DNA of 27,166 bases from the NCBI GenBank assembly GCA_030639305.1, contig DAOWCY010000089.1, forward strand, positions 1 through 27,166, read 5' to 3'. Shown here piece by piece: positions 22,551-27,166 of the stretch. A program made the translations under genes and the position numbers. The notes below the pieces were generated by a model, which was not told the DNA's origin, searched no databases, and was given only the letters and a program-made list of their open reading frames with translations. Source of the stretch: JAGLQA01 sp023135565 (GTDB lineage: Bacteria > Acidobacteriota > Aminicenantia > UBA2199). Numbering within the stretch: position 1 is the first letter of the stretch; every line of letters starts with the position of its first letter.

Positions 22551-23002
22551 TGCTTCCTCCTGCTGCCGTTATACAACATGGCGAAGGTGTTATCCTGCAC
22601 GTTGATCAAACTTAAGTCGCGGCTCTCTTCCAGCAGCTTAGAAATATATATCTCATCCTGCACCGGCGGCGCGGCGCTTTTGAAGCTGCCGGCCAGCAGC
22701 AGTCCCAAAACTAAGAAAATCAAAAAAACAAAAGAGTAAACCCATTTAGGCAGGGCAAACAGGGGGGATTTTTCTTTTTCTTTAACACGGGCCATCACCA
22801 GGGCGGTAAAATTCAGCGGCGCCTCGACTTCTTCTAAGTCCAGGATTTCCCGGCGCAGGTTTTCTAAACGCCCGAACTCCCTGCTGCATTCCGCGCAGGC
22901 GCTCAAGTGGGCGTCCACTGCGGTTTTTGTTTCCGCGCCTACTTCGTTATCCTGGTAGGCGCTCAAAAGCGGTTTAACCCGGTTACAGTTTAGACACTTC
23001 AT
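22547..23002 (-). CDS. zinc-finger anti-sigma factor, single-pass membrane protein
   Basis: 151 residues. C3, C6 and the HxxxCxxC motif (H32, C36, C39) form the ZAS/zf-HC2 domain that holds an ECF sigma factor. Residues about 87-107 are a single transmembrane helix, followed by a short periplasmic tail of about 44 residues. It starts 14 bases after the sigma-factor stop and overlaps the next gene by four bases, so production is tied to both. The periplasmic tail would receive the signal, perhaps through the two Spy-like proteins encoded next. Confidence 0.88.
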   Translation of the reverse strand: MKCLNCNRVKPLLSAYQDNEVGAETKTAVDAHLSACAECSREFGRLENLRREILDLEEVEAPLNFTALVMARVKEKEKSPLFALPKWVYSFVFLIFLVLGLLLAGSFKSAAPPVQDEIYISKLLEESRDLSLINVQDNTFAMLYNGSRRKQ

Positions 23003-23016
23003 GATTTCCTCTCTTT

Positions 23017-23592
23017 TTAAACATTTGTATTTCCTTTTTCTTGCAAAATAATTTTACTTTTCAAGTTACTTTTGGCCCGGGAGATCAGGGTTTCGATTTT
23101 GGGAATCGACCAGCGGGTAATGTCCGCGATTTTTTTGTAAGAAAAATCTAAGTAGACTTTTAAGATCAGGGCCAGCCGTTGATTTTCTTTTAGTTCTTTT
23201 AGGGCGTTCATCAAGAATTCGTCCTTCTCTTTTTCCCGGTGCTTATCTTCCTGCGGGGCATCGTAACTGAAGTGTTTCTCTGCCGTGCTTTGTGAAAAAA
23301 AGCTGGAGAACCAAACCGTGCGTTTATCTTTTTTGATATAGTTCAGGGTGCGGTTGCGGGCAATAGTAAAAATAAAAGCGGAGAAATTATCCTGCATGTC
23401 GTATTTTGTCAGGTTGGTATAGACTTTGAGGAAGACGTCCTGGGCGATATTTTGGGCCTCGTCGTAGTCATGTATCATTTTGTTGATAAAGTTGATGATT
23501 TTTTTCTTATAGCGGTCTACGATGATCTCGAAGTTTTGGGTGCGGCCATCTATAACGGAGCGAATTATGTCATCGTCGGAGAAGGTTTTCAT
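23017..23592 (-). CDS. ECF-type RNA polymerase sigma factor
   Basis: 191 residues. Region 2 (about 20-90) has FEIIVDRYKKKIINFINKM, DEAQNIAQDVFLKVYTNL and FSAFIFTIARNRTLNYIKK. Region 4 (about 125-180) has LKELKENQRLALILKVYLDFSYKKIADI then a recognition helix. These define an ECF sigma factor of the RpoE/SigW type. The first gene of a four-gene operon with its anti-sigma factor. ATG has only AGGA as ribosome site, four bases away, and the promoter -10 box ends nine bases before it, so the mRNA may be nearly leaderless. Confidence 0.92.
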   Translation of the reverse strand: MKTFSDDDIIRSVIDGRTQNFEIIVDRYKKKIINFINKMIHDYDEAQNIAQDVFLKVYTNLTKYDMQDNFSAFIFTIARNRTLNYIKKDKRTVWFSSFFSQSTAEKHFSYDAPQEDKHREKEKDEFLMNALKELKENQRLALILKVYLDFSYKKIADITRWSIPKIETLISRAKSNLKSKIILQEKGNTNV

Positions 23593-23601
23593 TTCCTGAT
23601 A

Positions 23602-23630
23602 ATCATATCATGGTCTTATTTTTTTAACAA
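23602..23630 (-). promoter_or_regulatory. sigma-70-like promoter of the sigma-factor operon
   Basis: TTGTTA and TATGAT, 17 bases apart on the minus strand. The predicted transcript start is only a few bases from the ATG. No GGAAC-type ECF autoregulatory promoter is obvious beside it. Confidence 0.45.
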
Positions 23631-23672
23631 CCTGGAACAGCGACTCTTGTTTTTCTTGCCTTCTTGGGGAGC

Positions 23673-23754
23673 TAACACACCCCGTAGCGCCACCTCCCGG
23701 CAAGTATCGAGAGGGGAATGTGCTCGTTGAACTCTACCGAACTCCCCGCCGGGG
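23673..23754 (-). repeat. dispersed modular palindromic repeat, copy C
   Basis: TAACACACCCCG at one end and CGAGAGGGGAATGTGCTCGT at the other, extended by GAACTCTACCGAACTCCCCG, which copy D shares. The middle module is nearly deleted (TAGCG only). It lies between the divergent sigma-factor and Rpn genes. The flanking 23755-23863 is AT-rich with no other feature. Confidence 0.75.
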
Positions 23755-23863
23755 ATAAAAAGAATTTAAAAAGAATTCGCCTGCCCTAAAATCTAAAAAT
23801 ATCTCCACCGATTTTTAAAAAATAATTGAATTTTACTCGATTTTAGATTATCATATAAGCGGA

Positions 23864-24829
23864 ATGAAAACAAAACAACAAAGCAAGCATATACAGCAAA
23901 CAGCAGCGCCTGCGGATTACGATTCTGCCTGGAAAGATGTAATCGAGGGGCTTTTCGAACCCTTCTTAGAGTTTTTCTTCCCACAGATACACCGGGATAT
24001 CGATTTTAACAAAGGTTACGAATTTTTAAGCAAAGAGTTAAGACATATTTTCCCGGATGGAAACATGGGCAAGCGTTACGCCGACGAACTAGTAAAAGTC
24101 CATTTAAAAGACGGTTCGGTAAAATGTATTGCTATTTTTGTTCACATCGAAGTCCAGGGGAAAAAAGAAAAATTTTTCCCTGAGCGAACTTATGTTTACA
24201 ATTACCGGATTTATGACAATAAGCGAGAGGGGATAACAGAAGTCATCTCCCTGGTAATCTTAACCGATGAAGACCCGAACTACCGTCCTGATGAATACCG
24301 CGTGAGCCGATGGGGTTTTGAACTGCTGATGAAATACCCACTTGTTAAGATTATAGATTATCAATTAGATGAAGAAAAAAAGATGCTTTTGGTGACTTCG
24401 GAAAACCCTATGGCTTTAGTTGTAAAAGCTCAATTAAAAAGTTATGAAGCGAAAAAAGCAGATGCGCAAAGTAAGTTTAATATTAAGTTTGAGTTAGTCC
24501 GGCAGTGTTACCGGCATGGTTACACCAGGAAGCAAGTAGACTCATTATTAAAGTTTACGGATTGGATAATACGCTTACCTGGTAAGTATAAAAAGCAATT
24601 AAAATATGAGGTAGAAAAATTAGAGGAGGAAAATAAGATGCCTTATGTAACAAGTTGGGAAAGGTTGGCCCGCGAAGAAGGAATAAAAACAGGAATAAAA
24701 ACAGGAATGAAAACAGGAAAAATTGAAACTGCAAAAAAATTAATTTCTAAAGGAATAGACCTTAATATCATCGCGGAATCCACCGGTCTTTCTATTGAAG
24801 AAATTACAACCCTGGCTTTGCGGGGATAA
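23864..24829 (+). CDS. Rpn-family recombination-promoting nuclease/transposase-like protein (PD-(D/E)XK)
   Basis: 321 residues. The N-terminal nuclease domain shows YADELVKVHLKDGS then IFVHIEVQG, the D...(E)xQ core of the PD-(D/E)XK fold as found in Rpn/YhgA-like proteins, followed by YNYRIYDN. The C-terminal part has a low-complexity stretch (EGIKTGIKTGMKTGK), coded by three nearly identical 12-base units at about 24680-24716. The full-length start has only a weak GCGGA site, whereas an internal ATG at codon 259 has a very strong one (separate entry). E. coli Rpn proteins are DNA nucleases with anti-phage roles. It stands at the head of a toxin-antitoxin-rich cluster. Confidence 0.82.
   Translation: MKTKQQSKHIQQTAAPADYDSAWKDVIEGLFEPFLEFFFPQIHRDIDFNKGYEFLSKELRHIFPDGNMGKRYADELVKVHLKDGSVKCIAIFVHIEVQGKKEKFFPERTYVYNYRIYDNKREGITEVISLVILTDEDPNYRPDEYRVSRWGFELLMKYPLVKIIDYQLDEEKKMLLVTSENPMALVVKAQLKSYEAKKADAQSKFNIKFELVRQCYRHGYTRKQVDSLLKFTDWIIRLPGKYKKQLKYEVEKLEEENKMPYVTSWERLAREEGIKTGIKTGMKTGKIETAKKLISKGIDLNIIAESTGLSIEEITTLALRG
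24638..24829 (+). CDS. possible intragenic small protein from the Rpn gene (RpnS-like)
   Basis: In the Rpn frame, ATG 24638 is preceded by GAGGAGG at 8-9 bases, the best ribosome site in the gene. It would yield 63 residues: MPYVTSWERLAREEG, the KTG repeat, then ISKGIDLNIIAESTGLSIEEITTLA. In E. coli, Rpn genes are known to make a C-terminal small protein from an internal start, which blocks the full-length nuclease. Presence of the same layout here is seen; function as antitoxin is inferred. Confidence 0.5.
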   Translation: MPYVTSWERLAREEGIKTGIKTGMKTGKIETAKKLISKGIDLNIIAESTGLSIEEITTLALRG

Positions 24830-24839
24830 AGCTGCGGGT

Positions 24840-24865
24840 GGAAATATTTGCCTGTCCCTTTTTTT
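24840..24865 (+). repeat. short intergenic motif GGAAAWATTWGCCTGTC, copy 1
   Basis: GGAAATATTTGCCTGTCCCT followed by a T-run. Three further copies lie at 25695, 25744 and 26503, always in the same orientation, always between toxin-antitoxin genes. Confidence 0.6.
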
Positions 24866-24866
24866 A

Positions 24867-25265
24867 TTATTTCCCTTGTTCTTTCATGATGAATTCGTCC
24901 AACTCTTTAATGTACCTATCAGCTTTCTCGATCCAATTTTTCACATCCTCTTCCTTGAACGAAACGAAGTCTTCATAGTCTCCCTTTTGTCTAAAATCGT
25001 ACATCTGGCCGAAAAACCTGCCGATTTCGATATTGATTAGACCCGGTTTAACAAAGTGTTTGTTCAATAAGGACCTCACACCGCTGTGCTTAGAGGATGA
25101 AAGATTCCGGTCTTGCAGCAGCGCAATGACTTCATAGAACACTGCATAGTAAATCCGGTTAACAGCCGATGACCAGCGTTTTTTTTTCGCCAGGATGCGG
25201 GCATCTTCAAGAGTATCGGCAGCTTTTTGACGCCGGTATTTAATGATATCTTTTTCCCAATTCAT
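24867..25265 (-). CDS. HEPN-domain toxin of an MNT/HEPN pair
   Basis: 132 helical residues. SAVNRIYYAVFYEVIALL is the classic HEPN core helix, and R53-NLSSSK-H60 fits the Rx4-6H catalytic motif of HEPN ribonucleases. RQKGDYEDFV follows. ATG overlaps the stop of the nucleotidyltransferase gene (ATGA), so the two are translationally coupled. Toxic RNase activity is expected from the family; the MNT partner would neutralise it by adding AMP or by binding. Confidence 0.85.
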   Translation of the reverse strand: MNWEKDIIKYRRQKAADTLEDARILAKKKRWSSAVNRIYYAVFYEVIALLQDRNLSSSKHSGVRSLLNKHFVKPGLINIEIGRFFGQMYDFRQKGDYEDFVSFKEEDVKNWIEKADRYIKELDEFIMKEQGK

Positions 25266-25588
25266 ACACGCATACCTTCTCGCTGCACATTCTGATAGAA
25301 CGGCATTACAGCAGCTTTCTCAGAGTTCCAGTATTCTTTCGAGTGGACGTTGATCCCGAAAACGACATCTTGTTCCAATTCAATGTCATAAGCCAGGGAA
25401 AAAACTTCTTCTTCCAGCCTTGTATCGACCTTTCCGGGAAACAGGACAAGGATATCGATATCGGATTCCCGGTTATAATCGTTTCGTGCTGCCGAACCGA
25501 AAAGGAAAATTTCGACCTCATTACCGAAACGCATACATAGTTTACTTTTTAAGCTGTTGATCGCTCTTTTAATAATCTTATGATTCAT
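25262..25588 (-). CDS. minimal nucleotidyltransferase (MNT) antitoxin
   Basis: 108 residues. GSAARNDYNRESDIDILV (31-48) is the nucleotidyltransferase motif GSxARxDxxxxSDxDL with metal-binding D43 and D45. MNT proteins paired with HEPN toxins inactivate them by AMP transfer. First gene of the two-gene operon, with GAGGATT before ATG and a promoter at 25607-25635. Confidence 0.88.
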   Translation of the reverse strand: MNHKIIKRAINSLKSKLCMRFGNEVEIFLFGSAARNDYNRESDIDILVLFPGKVDTRLEEEVFSLAYDIELEQDVVFGINVHSKEYWNSEKAAVMPFYQNVQREGMRV

Positions 25589-25606
25589 AAAAAAATCCTC
25601 GCCTAT

Positions 25607-25635
25607 ATGATAGTATCTTTTTCAAAAAAATTCAA
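25607..25635 (-). promoter_or_regulatory. sigma-70-like promoter of the MNT-HEPN operon
   Basis: TTGAAT and TATCAT, 17 bases apart on the minus strand, about 20 bases before the MNT start. Confidence 0.5.
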
Positions 25636-25694
25636 GTAGAAAACCGGCGAAGTGAGCCGCCCTGCTGCCTTTTTATTTGGAAACATTAGCCGGT

Positions 25695-25762
25695 GGGAAA
25701 AATTAGCCTGTCCTAAAATCAGGAATTCTATACTTTTAATCGAGGGGAAAAATTAGCCTGTC
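25695..25762 (+). repeat. short intergenic motif GGAAAAATTAGCCTGTC, copies 2 and 3
   Basis: Two copies, 25695-25713 and 25744-25762, each with GGGAAAAATTAGCCTGTC and a following YCTAAAATC/GCTAAATC, 49 bases apart, between the MNT gene and the BrnA-like gene. Confidence 0.65.
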
Positions 25763-25812
25763 GCTAAATCTATTTAGTGTGCAGCGCGGCCAACAGCGAA
25801 ACCGGCACCGTT

Positions 25813-26082
25813 TTATGCCTGCGCCTCAAGTTCTCCTAAATGCTGCTCTAAAAACAAATTCACAAGATTTTCTGTAGTAGTGCCTCGTACTTGCGCCATT
25901 CGCTGGACCCGCAGCAATAGATTGCGGTCCACCGACACCAAATAACGGCGGCGTGCTTGTGGCGAAAATTCAAATTCAGCCGGTTCGGTTTGTTCCCAAT
26001 AATCCGTCAAATCGTGGCTGTCCCAGAAATCAGCTACTTCTTCATAGCTTTTGAATCCGGGAATTTCTTTATTTTTTTTCAT
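25813..26082 (-). CDS. BrnA/CopG-like antitoxin
   Basis: 89 residues. An acidic, aromatic N-terminal half (EEVADFWDSHDLTDYWEQ) is the kind of segment that wraps the toxin. The C-terminal half, RRRYLVSVDRNLLLRVQRMAQVRGTTTENLVNLFLEQHL, fits a ribbon-helix-helix fold for dimerisation and operator binding. AAAAGGAGATACGACAAT precedes ATG. Its 5' end overlaps the toxin gene by 14 bases. It probably neutralises the BrnT-like toxin and represses the operon. Confidence 0.78.
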   Translation of the reverse strand: MKKNKEIPGFKSYEEVADFWDSHDLTDYWEQTEPAEFEFSPQARRRYLVSVDRNLLLRVQRMAQVRGTTTENLVNLFLEQHLGELEAQA

Positions 26083-26353
26083 ATTGTCGTATCTCCTTTT
26101 TCGTCATATCACGAGCACTAATAAGAAGAGCATCATTAGTAGTTTTGTAAATAAAGAAAACAATCAGGTAACGCCCGGTTCCTGTTTTCCCAAGAGCAGC
26201 GTATAAATCCTCACCTGGAGAGTACCCTTTTTGTACCTTTCGATACAGCGGGTTATCAAATATTACCTCTTCCACTTCTTGTGGTGCGACATGATGCTTC
26301 CAGGACAATTTATCAACGATCTGAGGTAACCAGATAATATTATTAACCAGCAT
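26069..26353 (-). CDS. BrnT-like toxin (RelE-fold ribonuclease)
   Basis: 94 residues. KLSWKHHVAPQEVEEVIFDNP is the BrnT N-terminal motif (usually W..K...N..KHG(V/I)), and LLISARDMTKKEIRQYEKK is the closing ISAR..(K)xE...Y signature. Predicted cytoplasmic RNase. It comes first in the operon, ahead of its antitoxin, as is normal for brnTA. The site before ATG is weak (AAAGAGA), which would keep toxin levels low. Confidence 0.78.
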   Translation of the reverse strand: MLVNNIIWLPQIVDKLSWKHHVAPQEVEEVIFDNPLYRKVQKGYSPGEDLYAALGKTGTGRYLIVFFIYKTTNDALLISARDMTKKEIRQYEKK

Positions 26354-26458
26354 TCTCTTTCATATCATTCATCAGGCCGTTAAAGTTAATATTCCCGGGT
26401 CTTTGGCAAAGGCGTTAGCTTTACAACTGCTCGGTGCATTTTGATACTCCACACAACT

Positions 26459-26487
26459 ATAATATGATAAAAAAAATAGAATGTCAA
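26459..26487 (-). promoter_or_regulatory. sigma-70-like promoter of the brnTA-like operon
   Basis: Full-consensus TTGACA and TATTAT, 17 bases apart on the minus strand, with about 100 bases of leader before the toxin ATG. Confidence 0.6.
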
Positions 26488-26502
26488 CAACGAGTTTGAT
26501 TT

Positions 26503-26528
26503 GGAAAAATTTGCCTGTCCCTTTTTTT
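26503..26528 (+). repeat. short intergenic motif GGAAAWATTWGCCTGTC, copy 4
   Basis: GGAAAAATTTGCCTGTCCCT then a T-run. It lies right beside the brnTA promoter, and copy 1 has the same T-rich tail. Confidence 0.6.
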
Positions 26529-26548
26529 CTTGTTTTTTTGCGAAGATT

Positions 26549-26656
26549 TAACACACCCCGCTTCCTCTTGTCTCGTTCCTCGACAATCGGAACCACCTCC
26601 CGGCAAGTCTCGAGAGGGGAATGTGCTCGTTGAACTCTACCGAACTCCCCGCCGGG
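26549..26656 (-). repeat. dispersed modular palindromic repeat, copy D (longest)
   Basis: Starts TAACACACCCCGCTTCCTC and ends AACTCCCCGCCGGGGG. Shares the central module (CGTTCCTCGACAATCGGAAC) with copy B and the outer arm with copy C. With the promoter at 26459 and motif copy 4, it accounts for most of the 26354-26681 gap. A 100-codon frame across it is not a gene. Confidence 0.75.
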
Positions 26657-26681
26657 GGCAGGGCCGCGAAACATAAACGAT

Positions 26682-27002
26682 CTACACTTTTAATAAAACA
26701 ACTTCTTCGTTTGCGGTGTGTTTTCTATTCTTCGGGTATGCTTTTATCTCGACGCCCATCCCGATATTGGTTAAGTATTCGATCAGGGTGGACAGCTTCA
26801 TGTCCTTTCGTGCTTCAAGTTTAGAAATACTCGATTGAGAAAAAGTTTTCACATCTTCCTGGCGAATTCCCATTTTCTTTCTTAATTCAACAAGCCGGAT
26901 TTGAAATATCTCTTTTTCTGCTTCTTTTTTTGCTCTTTCTACTCTTTCCCGGGGCAGCATGGCAGCCAGTTCGTCGGTGAAATCCTTACTTTTTTGTCCC
27001 AT
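26682..27002 (-). CDS. XRE-family HTH regulator, antitoxin-like
   Basis: 106 residues. An HTH domain of the XRE/HigA type lies at about 35-80: RLVELRKKMGIRQEDVKTF, then SQSSISKLEARKDMKLSTLIEYLTNIGM. ATG has AAGGAGGTAAAAA. Regulators like this are usually antitoxins of RelE/HigB toxins, but no toxin gene lies on either side within the window, so it is either an orphan antitoxin or a stand-alone repressor. The palindrome at 27036 in its leader is a candidate operator. Confidence 0.8.
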   Translation of the reverse strand: MGQKSKDFTDELAAMLPRERVERAKKEAEKEIFQIRLVELRKKMGIRQEDVKTFSQSSISKLEARKDMKLSTLIEYLTNIGMGVEIKAYPKNRKHTANEEVVLLKV

Positions 27003-27035
27003 TTTTTACCTCCTTGAGGTATTTTTCGTATTGTC

Positions 27036-27059
27036 AAGAGTTTTTGGGGAAAAACTCTT
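27036..27059. promoter_or_regulatory. 24-bp perfect palindrome, candidate operator or leader hairpin
   Basis: AAGAGTTTTT and AAAAACTCTT around a GGGG (plus-strand) loop, 34 bases before the XRE start. The adjoining minus-strand sequence reads TTGACA but has no matching -10 box. Its placement fits autoregulation by the XRE protein. Confidence 0.5.
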
Positions 27060-27144
27060 AAAACCCTTTATCTTAAACATTCTTGATTAAACTACTTGCC
27101 CTCCCCCCTTTTTTGGTGTAAATTATAAGGAAGGAGTTTTTAAT

Positions 27145-27166
27145 ATGGCGAAAATATCGAGGTTTA
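27145..27166 (+). CDS. 5' end of a gene cut by the window; possible IS200-like/REP-associated transposase
   Basis: ATG with AAGGAAGGAG eight bases upstream, and TTGCCC-17-TAAATT before that. Only MAKISRF is visible. That beginning resembles MARISR..., common at the N-terminus of Y1 (IS200-like, REP-associated) transposases. Seven residues are too few for a firm call. Confidence 0.4.

Noticed and set aside
26372..26674. 100-codon minus-strand frame
   Set aside because: It runs through modular repeat copy D and the brnTA promoter; no ribosome site and low-complexity product.

Overview
The window looks like a chromosomal segment of a didermic (Gram-negative) bacterium. Evidence: a signal-peptide-bearing TonB-dependent outer-membrane receptor, an LpxC domain for lipid A synthesis, several lipoproteins, and Spy/CpxP-like periplasmic proteins. 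The large carboxypeptidase-regulatory/Oar-type receptor, the peptide and AbgT transporters, many toxin-antitoxin genes and many families of short palindromic repeats fit the Acidobacteriota / Candidatus Aminicenantes group best. That taxonomic call is inference from gene style, not a measurement.

Left part (1-8.5 kb): a nitroreductase and the receptor (minus strand, bidirectional terminator between them), then a soluble PAS histidine kinase with a C-terminal receiver (plus strand). The kinase stop codon (TAG) is followed in the same frame by seven 21-bp repeats encoding heptads, a second TAG and a terminator. Next, on the minus strand, is one reading frame that joins an NtrX-like receiver domain to a complete LpxC deacetylase. 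It is followed 16 bp downstream by a small outer-membrane-type lipoprotein, a likely envelope operon.

Middle part (8.5-17.4 kb): two POT-type peptide transporters and an AbgT transporter, all on the minus strand and each with its own similar sigma-70-like promoter, so this is a peptide/aminoacyl uptake region. Between them lie relics (an integrase N-terminus, a DnaJ glycine/phenylalanine-region fragment), REP-like elements and a hicAB-type pair. Upstream of the second POT gene is a conspicuously AT-rich island of about 2.4 kb, flanked by a 45-bp direct repeat that itself carries the POT promoter. The island holds a MITE-like element and one uncharacterised membrane protein with its own strong promoter.

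Right part (17.4-23.6 kb): an M48 peptidase next to a DUF4870 membrane protein, a duplicated DUF4389 protein, an unknown lipoprotein and a DUF354 glycosyltransferase-like protein carrying an in-frame palindromic repeat. A tight four-gene minus-strand operon follows (ECF sigma factor, zinc anti-sigma factor, two Spy/CpxP-like proteins) that looks like an envelope-stress or metal-stress module.

Right end (23.6-27.2 kb): an accessory cluster with an Rpn-family nuclease gene that has a strong internal ribosome binding site and start, a HEPN/MNT pair, a BrnT/BrnA-like pair, a lone XRE regulator, and the first codons of a gene resembling an IS200-like/REP-associated transposase. Repeat families recur between these genes. 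The most promising unusual items are the receiver-LpxC fusion, the TAG-interrupted heptad tail of the kinase, the Rpn intragenic start, and the promoter-bearing direct repeat around the AT-rich island.
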